Of a stretch of DNA of 64,000 nucleotides, positions 18,233 through 26,617 are shown piece after piece. The stretch is from Oscillibacter sp. 1-3 (lineage in GTDB: Bacteria; Bacillota; Clostridia; Oscillospirales; Oscillospiraceae). The notes under the pieces were generated by a model. The model ran no database searches and was not told the DNA's origin. It saw only the letters and a program-made list of their open reading frames with translations. The DNA lies in the NCBI RefSeq assembly GCF_000403435.2, contig NZ_KE159703.1:985033-1049032 (forward strand). Direction: 5' to 3'. A program made the position numbers and the translations under genes. Within the stretch, counting starts at the first letter, position 1, and each line of letters opens with the position of its first letter.

Positions 18233-18559
18233 TCAGGGGTTATTTGCAAGAGCGAATGCACAGTTTGTAAGGTCGATATTGATTTTCGCCGTACCGCTGC
18301 CGTCTGTGAAGCTGTAAGTGGAACTGCCGTTGCGGCACACAGGCCAGCCGCGCGGAAAGGCGACAGCGCTGGAAGTAAACGCTGCGCTGACAGAGAAATC
18401 CGTCGCGCCGTTCATCGCCAATGAGCCTGAGCCGGAATTCCCGGTATAATTTACGGTTTTGGTAAAGTTTGCCGGGAGTTTTACGGACAGCGCGCCCGCA
18501 TGATTTGCTGCGTTGATGTTGGCGTTGACCTGCGGCAGACTTAACCCGCCCTTTTCCAA
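18233..18559 (-). pseudogene. C-terminal part of frameshifted DUF4097-like protein
   Basis: This open frame reads LSLPQVNANINAANHAGALS and continues with FTKTVNYTGNSGSGSLAMNG, a repetitive beta-helix-like pattern that looks like the natural end of the upstream secreted protein. It has no ribosome site or credible start (only TTG near 18559). A single-base shift near the GGAAAAGGGCGGG run (about 18543-18556) would join it to the upstream frame. About 100 residues are therefore cut from the protein, by mutation or by a sequence error. Confidence 0.7.
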
Positions 18560-19701
18560 ACGCCAGTAATGAGAGCGTAGTCCTGATTTGGAATGCGGAC
18601 GGTCACACGGTTGTCCCAGCCCGATGTGACGCCCGGTTTGGCGGCCACCTTGATTTCAAAGGTCGAGCCGTTTGCGGCGGCGGTCACGGTGTATGCGTCT
18701 TTGTCATAGTCATAGTCATAGCCGTACTGTCCGTCGGCGGCCAGCTGAACGTCCACATTGGCGTTTTCGGCGGTAATTTTCAAATTGCCCGGCGTCTGTA
18801 CCGCTTCAAGAATGAATTTGCCGGAGGCGGCGACGGTCACGGTTTTATCTGGATGAGAGCCGTTGGAGCCGGTTATGGCGCTTCCCGCTGTTGTAAAGCT
18901 GCCGCGGCCGAAATGGTTGACAATTCTGGAGCCGCCGGTTTTTGTGACGGTACCGTTCAGCGTAAAGGCTTCCTCGGCAGGCAGTCCCAAAACCACCGTC
19001 CCGGAGGCGCTGCTGACAAAGAGGTCTCCGCTGAGGTAGCTGAGAGTGATTGCCATGTGTGTGGATTGGCCGCTGTTTTTGATGCTTCCGCTGACGGCGC
19101 TGTTGGAAACCGTAATTTTTCCGCTGAAATCAACATCCAATGCGGCTGAGGTATCCGTAATAATAAGTGTTCCGGCGCGGGGACAAGAGGCCTTGATCGT
19201 TTTTGCGGCCACATGGCCCACCCGGATCTGTCCCAGGGCGCAGGAGAGATCGTACGCGGCGCCGCCTGTCATGCGATACAGGCTGATCGAACCGCCGCCG
19301 CTGTGTACAGATACGGTTCCGGCATAGCTTTCCGGCAGCAGCAAAACCGTATGCGAATTGCAGGCGTGGCCGCTTGGACGGCTTCCCTGTGTGAAGTTCA
19401 GCTTGCCGCCGCTCAGCGCCGCCGCCGCGTAATAGCCGGCGTTGTCCTCGGTCAAATACTCATTTAAGGTGATTTTGCCGTCAGCCGCCGGCTCAATGGT
19501 GATAAACTCGCCTTTGGCGTAGTTCAGTTCAATTTTCGTCACGTCCGACGCGGACCACGAACGACTGCTCATGAGCGGCGGTCTGTCTGCCGCTTCGGCG
19601 GAGGGCTCCTCTGCGATGCCCTCCAAACCGGCCTGCGCCGCAGAGGCTGACGCCATCATAAATACCATGCAGCAAACAACTGCAATTACCCTTGTCAGCA
19701 C
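18541..19701 (-). CDS. Secreted DUF4097-like beta-rich protein, truncated by frameshift
   Basis: A 386-residue exported protein with a signal peptide (VIAVVCCMVFMMASASAAQA, about residues 5-24). The rest is rich in Ser, Gly, Thr and Val with repeated short strands such as TVSVHSGGGSISLYRMTGG and GDLFVSSASGTVVL, as in DUF4097 putative adhesin/shield domains. The frame ends early after VRIPNQDYALITGVWKRAG; the family-like continuation is in another frame downstream. It stands alone on the minus strand. Role unknown, probably a cell-surface or secreted protein. Confidence 0.7.
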   Translation of the reverse strand: MLTRVIAVVCCMVFMMASASAAQAGLEGIAEEPSAEAADRPPLMSSRSWSASDVTKIELNYAKGEFITIEPAADGKITLNEYLTEDNAGYYAAAALSGGKLNFTQGSRPSGHACNSHTVLLLPESYAGTVSVHSGGGSISLYRMTGGAAYDLSCALGQIRVGHVAAKTIKASCPRAGTLIITDTSAALDVDFSGKITVSNSAVSGSIKNSGQSTHMAITLSYLSGDLFVSSASGTVVLGLPAEEAFTLNGTVTKTGGSRIVNHFGRGSFTTAGSAITGSNGSHPDKTVTVAASGKFILEAVQTPGNLKITAENANVDVQLAADGQYGYDYDYDKDAYTVTAAANGSTFEIKVAAKPGVTSGWDNRVTVRIPNQDYALITGVWKRAG

Positions 19702-19891
19702 TTACATCGTCATCGCCCTATTTGATTTGATTGCCCGCTTTGCCGCACCTATTATAGACCTTTCCCTGACGGAATGCAAGTCCCCTGGAGAGGGTCTGCC
19801 CTGTCTCCGACTCCTGGCAATCTGCCCACTGTAAGCGGACATTTTGGGAGAACTTTCCCCGTTTCCCACAAAGGAGTTTTGCCGGTTTTGG

Positions 19892-19920
19892 TTGCTTTGA
19901 CGGGGAAAGTGTGATACGAT
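19892..19920 (+). promoter_or_regulatory. Promoter of the pheB-like gene
   Basis: TTGCTT (19892-19897) and TACGAT (19915-19920) are separated by 17 bases, 42 bases before the start codon. Confidence 0.6.
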
Positions 19921-19961
19921 AGACAGGATAAACGGACAAATGACCGTAGGAGGCGGACGGA

Positions 19962-20402
19962 ATGGGCAAGACCATCAAATACTACATCGTGGCCGCGGAC
20001 GCGCTGCCGGAGATTTTTGTCAAGGTGGCGGAGGCCAAGCGGATGATGCAGGCCGGAGAGGCGGACACTGTGGGCGAGGCCACCCGCCTGGCGGGCATCA
20101 GCCGCAGCGCGTTCTACAAGTACAAGGACGCGGTGCGGCCCTTCAACGACATGAAGTCGGAGCACATCATCACCTTCCAGGCCATGCTGAAGGACGCCAC
20201 CGGCGTGCTCTCCCGGGTGCTGGCGGTGTTCGCCGCCTCGGGAGCCAATATCCTCACCATCAACCAGAGCATCCCAACCAACGGCTGCGCCGCCGTGACC
20301 ATCTCCGCCGAGACCAGCGAGATGGCGGAGACGTTGGAGCAGCTGGTGGCGGACGCGGGGAATCTGGACGGCGTGGTGAAGTTTGAGATTCTGGCGGGCT
20401 GA
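19962..20402 (+). CDS. ACT-domain protein, PheB-like (UPF0735)
   Basis: A 146-residue protein. The N-terminal part holds a short helix-turn-helix-like stretch (GEATRLAGISRSAFYKYKD, about residues 33-51); the C-terminal ~75 residues are an ACT amino-acid-binding domain (ITFQAMLKDATGVLSRVLAVF, NILTINQSIP). This is the PheB/UPF0735 family, usually found next to homoserine dehydrogenase as here, and thought to be an amino-acid-responsive regulator. Its stop lies in a 16-bp tandem duplication (20384-20415). Confidence 0.9.
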   Translation: MGKTIKYYIVAADALPEIFVKVAEAKRMMQAGEADTVGEATRLAGISRSAFYKYKDAVRPFNDMKSEHIITFQAMLKDATGVLSRVLAVFAASGANILTINQSIPTNGCAAVTISAETSEMAETLEQLVADAGNLDGVVKFEILAG

Positions 20403-20415
20403 GATTCTGGCGGGC
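20384..20415. repeat. 16-bp tandem duplication over the pheB-like stop
   Basis: TGAGATTCTGGCGGGC occurs at 20384-20399 and again at 20400-20415. The second copy supplies the TGA stop codon. It looks like a recent slippage event. Confidence 0.85.
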
Positions 20416-20652
20416 ATAAGAAGCGGATTCTGCCGGAGGCTGACTGGATGGGAATCCGTCCGGCGCAAAGCGGTCCCGCATATTCCCGCGGGGCTGCCGG
20501 GCGCTGTCTCTTCGGCGCAGTGCCCAAAGGAAAAATTACCGGGAATACCCTTGTATCTCAAGGGATTTTAGCGCGGCATAGCGGGAGAATATCCGCCGGT
20601 TGGGCATTTGCCATTTTTCAAACATGGCCTAATTTGTGGAAAGAGGGAGAAC
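20403..20652. other. Leader region before hom, 250 bp
   Basis: No gene is supported. I looked for a T-box (AGGGUGGNACCGCG) and for SAM riboswitch cores and found neither. The last bases hold GAAAGAGGGAGAAC, the hom ribosome site. The purpose of the long spacer is unclear. Confidence 0.5.
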
Positions 20653-21846
20653 ATGATACAGATTGCGATTCTGGGCTTTGGCACCGTGGGCACGGGCGTC
20701 GCCAAAGTGATTACGGAGAACGCCCGGCAGATTGAGCGCAAGCTGGGGGAGCCCCTCCAGGTGAAGTCCATCCTGGTGCGGCATTTTATGGACGGTCCCT
20801 TCCGCCAGCTGATGACGGATAATTTTCAAACCATTGAGGAGGACGGGGACATCCGGGTGGTGGTGGAGGCCATCGGCGGCGTGGAGGCGGCCTATGACTA
20901 CACAAAGCGGGCGCTGAACGCCGGCAAGCACGTGGTCACCGCCAACAAGCAGCTGGTGGCGGAGCGGGGCTGCGAGCTGCTGGCCCTGGCGAAGAGAAAG
21001 AATGTCAGTTACCTCTTTGAGGCCAGCGTGGGCGGCGGCATCCCCATCCTGCACCCTTTGACCCAGTGCATGGCCGCCAACCGCATCGACGAGGTGTACG
21101 GCATCTTGAACGGCACCACCAACTATATCCTCACCCGCATGGTCCGCTCCGGGGCCTCCTTCTCCGAGGCCCTGGGCGAGGCCCAGGCCAAGGGCTATGC
21201 CGAGGCGGACCCCACCGCCGACGTGGAGGGCATCGACGCCGGGCGGAAGATCTGCATCCTGGCGGATCTGGCCTTTGGCAGGCAGGTGGACCCGGAGAAT
21301 GTGCCCATGGAGGGGATCTCCAAAATCTCCCTGCGGGATGTAAAGGTGGCCCGGCGTGCGGGTTACCGGGTGAAGCTCCTGGGCCGGGCGGTACGGGTGC
21401 CCGGCGGCGGGCGCACCGCCTATGTGGCCCCCCACCTGATCCCGGAGGAGAATCCCCTGGCCGGGGTGGAGGACGTATTCAACGCCGTGGTGCTCCGGGG
21501 CAACGCCACCGGAGAGGTCATGTTCTACGGCCGGGGGGCCGGGGAAATGCCCACCGCCTCCGCCTGCGTGGCGGACGTGATGGAAGCGCTCCAGTCCAGC
21601 CCCCGCCGGGAGGAGATCGGCTGGTCGCCGGAGGGCGATGGCTTTACGGACCCGCTGGAGCTCCGGGGCCGGCACTACTTCCGCGTGGAGGGCAGTCTCT
21701 CCGGCGCGGCCGCGGCCTTCGGCCAGGTGGAGGTCCTCAGCGAGGACGGCGAGACCGCCTTTTTGACGGACGCCATGACCGGCCGGGAGGCCCTGGAGCG
21801 GTCCGGCGGCCTGGAGGTGCTGTCCCATATGCGGGTGCTGGAGTGA
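20653..21846 (+). CDS. hom: Homoserine dehydrogenase
   Basis: Reduces aspartate semialdehyde to homoserine with NAD(P)H, leading to threonine and methionine. The 397-residue protein has the nucleotide-binding GFGTVGTGVA at residues 7-16, TANKQLVAERG, GILNGTTNYILTRM, and EADPTADVEGIDAGRK with the catalytic Lys region. The last ~75 residues form a compact ACT-like regulatory domain. ATG 20653 is chosen over an upstream in-frame ATG at 20608, which lacks a ribosome site. It is followed by lysC on the same strand. Confidence 0.95.
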   Translation: MIQIAILGFGTVGTGVAKVITENARQIERKLGEPLQVKSILVRHFMDGPFRQLMTDNFQTIEEDGDIRVVVEAIGGVEAAYDYTKRALNAGKHVVTANKQLVAERGCELLALAKRKNVSYLFEASVGGGIPILHPLTQCMAANRIDEVYGILNGTTNYILTRMVRSGASFSEALGEAQAKGYAEADPTADVEGIDAGRKICILADLAFGRQVDPENVPMEGISKISLRDVKVARRAGYRVKLLGRAVRVPGGGRTAYVAPHLIPEENPLAGVEDVFNAVVLRGNATGEVMFYGRGAGEMPTASACVADVMEALQSSPRREEIGWSPEGDGFTDPLELRGRHYFRVEGSLSGAAAAFGQVEVLSEDGETAFLTDAMTGREALERSGGLEVLSHMRVLE

Positions 21847-21870
21847 CTGCCAGAAACCGGGCCGGACGCG

Positions 21871-21905
21871 TATAATAGAACAGGCGGGGCGTCATCCGCG
21901 CCCCG
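21871..21905 (+). promoter_or_regulatory. Candidate lysC promoter and leader hairpin
   Basis: A perfect TATAAT lies at 21871-21876, without a clear -35 box. It is followed by GCGGGGCG-tcatccg-CGCCCCGC (about 21883-21905), an 8-bp hairpin in the leader. No T run follows, so attenuation is only a possibility. Confidence 0.4.
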
Positions 21906-21944
21906 CGTACATCCCCAATTTGAGGTAAAGAAGGAAACGCGAGT

Positions 21945-23156
21945 ATGAGTTTAATTGTGCAGAAATTCGGCGGCAGCTCCGTCCGGGACGCCCAGCGGCT
22001 GCGGAACGTGGCGGGCATCATTGCGGAGACGTATCTGGAGGGCAACGACGTGATCGTGGTCCTCTCCGCCCAGGGGGATACCACCGACGATCTGATTGCC
22101 AAGGCGGAGGAGATCAACCCCCGGGCCTCCAAGCGGGAGATGGATATGCTGCTCTCCACCGGAGAGCAGATCTCCGTGGCCCTGTGCGCCATGGCGCTGG
22201 AGAGCATGGGCCTTCCCTGCGTATCCCTGACGGCGTGGCAGGTGGGCATCCAGTCCACCACCGTCCATGCCGACGCCCGCATCAAGAAGATTGACCCCGA
22301 GCGCATCCAGTCGGAGCTGGACCAGCACCGGATTGTGATTGTCACCGGCTTCCAGGGCGTGGACCGCAACGGCGACGTCACCACCCTGGGCCGGGGCGGG
22401 TCCGACACCAGCGCCGTGGCTCTGGCGGCGGCCTTCCGGGCGGATTTGTGCCAGATCTACACCGACGTGGACGGCGTGTACACCACAGACCCGCGGGTGG
22501 TCCCCAACGCCAGGAAGCTGGCGGAGATCACCTACGACGAGATGCTGGAGCTGGCCAGCCAGGGCGCCCAGGTGCTCCACAACCGCAGCGTGGAGCTGGC
22601 CAAGAAGTTCAGAGTGAATTTGGAAGTGTTGTCGAGCCTGGAGCGCAAGCCCGGCACAAAAGTTAAGGAGGTCGCAAAAGTGGAGAAAACCAACATCGCC
22701 GGCGTGGCGAAGGACACCAGCATCGCCCGCATTGCCCTGATCGGCCTGGAGCACAACCCCGGCGTCGCCTTCCAGGTGTTTGATCTTCTGAGCAAGCATA
22801 ACATCAACGTGGACGTGATTCTCCAGTCCATCGGCCGGGAGGAGACCAAGGACATCACCTTCACCCTCCACCGCAAGGACCTGGAGGAGGCGGAGGAGGT
22901 GCTCAACGAGCACAAGGCCGCGCTGCGGTTTGACCACATTGAGACGGATGCCGGCATCGGCAAGGTGTCCATCGTGGGCGTGGGCCTCATCAGCAACTGC
23001 GGCGTGGCCGCGAAGATGTTTGAAGCCCTCTACGAGGCGGGGATCAACATTCAGATGATTAACACCTCGGAGATCCGGGTGTCCGTCCTTCTGGATGAGG
23101 AGGATGTGAACCGGGCTGTAAAGGCGGTTCACGCCAAGTTCTTCGACGAGATTTGA
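21945..23156 (+). CDS. lysC: Aspartate kinase
   Basis: Phosphorylates aspartate, the first step to lysine, threonine and methionine. The 403-residue protein starts VQKFGGSSVRDAQRL, has STGEQISVAL, TGFQGVDRNGDVTTLGRGGSDTSA and YTDVDGVYTTDPR in the kinase domain, and two ACT domains after about residue 265 (FDLLSKHNINVDVILQSI; EALYEAGINIQMINTSE). It is a Lys/Thr-sensitive class by architecture, but the effector cannot be read off. AAGAAGGAAACGCGAGT precedes the ATG. Confidence 0.95.
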   Translation: MSLIVQKFGGSSVRDAQRLRNVAGIIAETYLEGNDVIVVLSAQGDTTDDLIAKAEEINPRASKREMDMLLSTGEQISVALCAMALESMGLPCVSLTAWQVGIQSTTVHADARIKKIDPERIQSELDQHRIVIVTGFQGVDRNGDVTTLGRGGSDTSAVALAAAFRADLCQIYTDVDGVYTTDPRVVPNARKLAEITYDEMLELASQGAQVLHNRSVELAKKFRVNLEVLSSLERKPGTKVKEVAKVEKTNIAGVAKDTSIARIALIGLEHNPGVAFQVFDLLSKHNINVDVILQSIGREETKDITFTLHRKDLEEAEEVLNEHKAALRFDHIETDAGIGKVSIVGVGLISNCGVAAKMFEALYEAGINIQMINTSEIRVSVLLDEEDVNRAVKAVHAKFFDEI

Positions 23157-23296
23157 TTCATACGGCCCGCCCTCGGTGAACGGAACGGGGGAGCTGATTC
23201 CCTCAGAATCCGCCCTGAGAGGATGCCCCGTCTCCGCGCCCGCGGCGGGCCGGCCCATTTTTCCACCGGTGTGGAGATTACAAAGGAGGACAATCT

Positions 23297-23566
23297 ATGA
23301 ACGCCATCGTCACTGTCGTCGGCCGGGACCGCGTGGGCATCATCGCCGCCATCTGCAGCCGTCTGGCAGACCATAACGTCAACATTCTGGACATCTCCCA
23401 GACCATCCTGCAGGGCTCCTTCACCATGGTCATGGCCGTGGACCTCGGCGCCGCCGCCGCGCCCTTCGGCGAGCTCTCCGCCTCCCTGGCGGAGTTGGGA
23501 AAAGAGATGGGTCTTTCCATCCGCATCCAGCGGGAGGAGATCTTCAACGCCATGCATACTGTTTAA
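23297..23566 (+). CDS. ACT-domain protein (UPF0237)
   Basis: An 89-residue single ACT domain (AIVTVVGRDRVGIIAAICSRLA, NVNILDISQTILQGSFTMVM). It is the usual small partner of the UPF0210 protein encoded 12 bp downstream. AAAGGAGGACAATCT precedes the ATG. Its ligand and role are not established; related GcvR-like proteins sense glycine. Confidence 0.9.
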   Translation: MNAIVTVVGRDRVGIIAAICSRLADHNVNILDISQTILQGSFTMVMAVDLGAAAAPFGELSASLAELGKEMGLSIRIQREEIFNAMHTV

Positions 23567-23578
23567 GGAGGAGAGGCC

Positions 23579-24937
23579 ATGCTCAGTCAAAAGGAGATCC
23601 TCTCCACCATTGAAATGATCGACCAGCAGCATCTGGATATCCGCACCGTCACCATGGGAATCTCCCTGCTCTCCTGCTGCGACCCGGACCCGGTACGGGC
23701 CTGTGATAAGATTTACGGGAAAATCTGCCGCTGCGCCGAGAAGCTGGTCCGGACCGGGCAGGACATTGAGGAGGAGTTCGGCATCCCCATTGTCAACAAG
23801 CGCATCTCCGTCACCCCCATGGCCCTGGTGGCAGGGGCGTCGGAGACGGAGGACTATGTTCCCTTCGCCCTGGCCCTGGACCGGGCCGCCAAGACCTGCG
23901 GCGTGGACTTCATCGGCGGCTACTCCGCCCTGGTGCAGAAGGGCTTCACCGAGGCAGACCGGAGGCTGATCCGCTCCATCCCCGAGGCCCTGGCCCGGAC
24001 GGAGCTGGTGTGTGCCTCCGTCAACGTGGGCTCCACCCGGGCGGGGATCAATATGGACGCCGTGGCCCTCATGGGCCGGATCGTGAAGGACACCGCCGCC
24101 GCCACCGCGGACCGGGACGGCCTGGGCTGCGCGAAGCTGGTGGTGTTCTGCAACGCCGTGGAGGACAACCCCTTCATGGCCGGGGCCTTCCACGGCGCGG
24201 GGGAGGCGGAGAAGGTCATCAATGTGGGCGTCTCCGGCCCCGGCGTCGTATACCATGCCCTCCAGGCGGTTAGGGGCAAGCCCTTCGACGTGGTGGCGGA
24301 GACGGTGAAGAAGACCGCCTTCCGGGTCACCCGCATGGGCCAGCTGGTGGCCCAGGAGGCCAGCCGCCGGCTGGACACCCCCTTCGGCATCGTGGATCTG
24401 AGCCTGGCGCCCACCCCCGCCATCGGGGACAGCGTGGCCCGGATTCTGGAGGAGATGGGCCTGGAGACCTGCGGCACCCACGGCACCACGGCGGCGCTGG
24501 CACTGCTGAACGACGCGGTGAAAAAGGGCGGCGTCATGGCGTCCTCCAGCGTGGGGGGTCTCTCCGGGGCATTCATCCCCGTCAGCGAGGACGAGGGCAT
24601 GATCGCCGCCGCCCGGGGCGGGACGCTGTGCCTGGATAAGCTGGAGGCCATGACCTGTGTGTGCTCCGTGGGGCTGGATATGATTGCCGTCCCCGGGGAT
24701 ACCCCGGCGGAGACTGTGGCGGCCATCATCGCCGACGAGGCGGCCATCGGCATGGTGAACAACAAGACCACCGCCGTGCGGCTGCTGGTGACCCCCGGCA
24801 AGACGGTGGGGGACACCATCGAGATGGGGGGCCTGCTGGGCAGCGCGCCGGTGATGCCGGTACACCGGGAGTCCAGCGCGGACTTCATCGCCCGGGGCGG
24901 GCGGATTCCCGCGCCGCTGCACAGCCTGAAAAACTGA
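23579..24937 (+). CDS. UPF0210 (PFL/DUF711) family protein
   Basis: A 452-residue cytoplasmic protein of family UPF0210. Recognisable segments are ETIEMI-like [63 protein letters not shown] and [20 protein letters not shown]. The fold is distantly related to pyruvate formate-lyase but there is no known activity. The fixed pairing with the upstream ACT protein suggests amino-acid control. Confidence 0.92.
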   Translation: MLSQKEILSTIEMIDQQHLDIRTVTMGISLLSCCDPDPVRACDKIYGKICRCAEKLVRTGQDIEEEFGIPIVNKRISVTPMALVAGASETEDYVPFALALDRAAKTCGVDFIGGYSALVQKGFTEADRRLIRSIPEALARTELVCASVNVGSTRAGINMDAVALMGRIVKDTAAATADRDGLGCAKLVVFCNAVEDNPFMAGAFHGAGEAEKVINVGVSGPGVVYHALQAVRGKPFDVVAETVKKTAFRVTRMGQLVAQEASRRLDTPFGIVDLSLAPTPAIGDSVARILEEMGLETCGTHGTTAALALLNDAVKKGGVMASSSVGGLSGAFIPVSEDEGMIAAARGGTLCLDKLEAMTCVCSVGLDMIAVPGDTPAETVAAIIADEAAIGMVNNKTTAVRLLVTPGKTVGDTIEMGGLLGSAPVMPVHRESSADFIARGGRIPAPLHSLKN

Positions 24938-24954
24938 GCGATAAAAGTTTAGGG

Positions 24955-25018
24955 CCGCCCTTTTCAAAGGGCGGTGGGGGTGCGGGGGCAAAGCCCCTGT
25001 GGGTTTGGGTGAAGCCCA
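24955..25018. repeat. Dispersed palindromic element, copy B
   Basis: Same plan as the copy at 12019: CCGCCCTTTTCAAAGGGCGG (24955-24974), then GGGGC-AAA-GCCCC, then a GGGTTTGGGTGAAGCCC tail. Loop and tail sequences are shared while stem sequences vary with compensating changes. It sits directly after a gene end, again consistent with a terminator-linked element. Confidence 0.6.
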
Positions 25019-25077
25019 GCAGCGCTCTTTTCGTCTGCGCTTACAATAAAAAGAAATTTTGCCCGGATTGTACAACA

Positions 25078-25106
25078 GGGCCCGGGAGGCATTGCCTCCC
25101 GGGCCC
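25078..25106. terminator. Strong hairpin between converging genes
   Basis: GGGCCCGGGAGGC (25078-25090) and GCCTCCCGGGCCC (25094-25106) form a perfect 13-bp stem with an ATT loop, followed on the plus strand by a T-rich tract. It can end transcripts from both sides. Confidence 0.8.
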
Positions 25107-25114
25107 TTGCTGCT

Positions 25115-25219
25115 TTATTTTGCGGCTTCCGCGTTTTTCACGCTGATGTGCTCCGCCATGTAGATCAAAACGTCTTTGTCCAGCGGGGCCAGAAGGCGGA
25201 AGGTGATAGCGGTAGCCAT
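25115..25219 (-). pseudogene. Remnant of a DUF4367-like gene, C-terminus only
   Basis: Minus-strand frame encoding a 34-residue tail (ITFRLLAPLDKDVLIYMAEH, then ISVKNAEAAK and a TAA stop). It parallels the end of the intact protein next to it (IHFCLEAPFDRDTMIRMAES). No upstream part is left in frame; a TGA occurs 16 codons before the methionine. This is the decayed end of a tandem paralogue. Confidence 0.6.
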
Positions 25220-25267
25220 ACTCACAACCTGTAAATGCCGGAACTTCTCCCGCCTGGATTGCTTTTG

Positions 25268-26521
25268 TCATTTCGGCGAAATACTCTCCGCCATACGGAT
25301 CATCGTGTCCCGATCAAAGGGGGCCTCCAGGCAGAAGTGGATCTCCGTCTCCGGGTCCGTCCAGAGAAGGGGCCCCAGCTGATCCGCGGAGGTGCTGACC
25401 GCGGTCACCGTCCCGCTGACGGAGGCGGTGTTGCTCCGGGCATCGAGATCCCCCGGCCAGTATTGGGCCTGGACGCCGTTGACCTTCACGCTCTCCGGCT
25501 GTGTGCTCCTGGGGCCAAACAGCGCCTCCCGGGAGTAGGTCCAGTAGAACATGTCGGTGCTCGTGGGCGGGCCCTGGGTCTTCTTGGCCCAGGTCTCCTC
25601 CACGATGGCGGGCATGGTCAGGCCGCCCTCCGTGTCCAGAGTGAACCCCTCCGGTATCCAGCCAAACGTTAGGGCGGGGAGGGGGTCGTCCTTCACATCC
25701 CTCACGCTCTCCGCGATCCTCTCGCAGGTGGCCTGGTCCTGGGTGCCCTGGAGCCAGAAGAGGTTTCCGGCGGCATCCTCCCAGACGAGGATGTTGCAGG
25801 TGCCGTCGTCATAGATCTGGTAGAAGTCTGCGGGACGGCCCTGGACTCTTGCATCACACCGCAGCACCGCGGTATCGAGTCCGACCCCGAAATTAGAGCC
25901 CCGGGAACGGTTGGTAGGACGGTAGCAGGTGAACGTGATCTTGCTTCCGGACGTCTCGTCTTTCACATAGCTCCAGGTGACGGAATCGTTGCGTACGCCC
26001 CCTCTTCCAACGCCGGCGCCCAGAAGCAGATAGCCCTCCGGCAGCCAGGTGGGCCGAAGCGTGGGGGGAGCGTCGTAGTCCCGCACCTCCTTGGGGCTGG
26101 GCCGGGTGTAGTGGATACCGCCGTCTTCCCCGCCCAGCTCCCGCCGCCACTGGCGGCCGGAGACGGTCTCCGCCGTGGACGCCGGTTCTGCCGTTTTCCC
26201 CGCCGGCTGGCCGCCCAGGAGGATGGTCTTTGTGGCGGAGTCGTAGCCAATCTCCACCCCCAGCAGCTCACTGACGGCCCGGATGGGCAGGTAGTTGGTC
26301 TTGCCGCCCGCAGCATCGGTGAAGAGGATGGTGCCGGGGACCTTCTGCCCATTGGCGGCGGTGATGTCCGCTCCGGCGGCATTCTTCGTTTCCCCGTCCA
26401 GAGCGACATTGGCGAAGTTGTAGCTCACCTTGCCGCCGGCCGCCAGGGCCGTGGCGCTCAGGGCCAGCAGCAGTACTGCCGTGAGAAAGCCCGCGGAAAA
26501 AGATGTGATTCGTTTTTTCAT
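25268..26521 (-). CDS. Secreted stalk-domain and DUF4367-like protein
   Basis: A 417-residue exported protein. Residues 1-28 are a signal peptide (KKRITSFSAGFLTAVLLLAL then ALAAG). Residues about 30-105 look like a copper-amine-oxidase N-terminal-like stalk domain (TNYLPIRAVSELLGVEIGYD). After a linker, two DUF4367-like units follow, seen as RPTWLPEGYLLLGAG and FGWIPEGFTLDTEGG with matching GRPADFYQIYDDG and VNGVQAQYWPG segments. It is downstream of the sigma-factor pair on the same strand and separated by 96 bp with a hairpin. The job is unknown, perhaps envelope sensing. Confidence 0.75.
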   Translation of the reverse strand: MKKRITSFSAGFLTAVLLLALSATALAAGGKVSYNFANVALDGETKNAAGADITAANGQKVPGTILFTDAAGGKTNYLPIRAVSELLGVEIGYDSATKTILLGGQPAGKTAEPASTAETVSGRQWRRELGGEDGGIHYTRPSPKEVRDYDAPPTLRPTWLPEGYLLLGAGVGRGGVRNDSVTWSYVKDETSGSKITFTCYRPTNRSRGSNFGVGLDTAVLRCDARVQGRPADFYQIYDDGTCNILVWEDAAGNLFWLQGTQDQATCERIAESVRDVKDDPLPALTFGWIPEGFTLDTEGGLTMPAIVEETWAKKTQGPPTSTDMFYWTYSREALFGPRSTQPESVKVNGVQAQYWPGDLDARSNTASVSGTVTAVSTSADQLGPLLWTDPETEIHFCLEAPFDRDTMIRMAESISPK

Positions 26522-26542
26522 AGCGCTCTTCCTTTCTGTTCT

Positions 26543-26562
26543 GGCGGGAAAGTCCTCCCGCC
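26543..26562 (-). terminator. Short hairpin between DUF4367 genes
   Basis: GGCGGGA and TCCCGCC flank an AAGTCC loop in the gap after the interrupted gene. There is no strong T run, so the terminator call is weak. Confidence 0.4.
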
Positions 26563-26617
26563 TCGTTCTGTCAGGTAAACGGAGGGGGAGGGCGGAGTGT
26601 TCCGTTTTTACAAATGT

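Noticed and set aside
20403..20652. T-box or SAM riboswitch ahead of hom
   Set aside because: The T-box core and the conserved SAM riboswitch motifs are absent, as is a terminator with T run.
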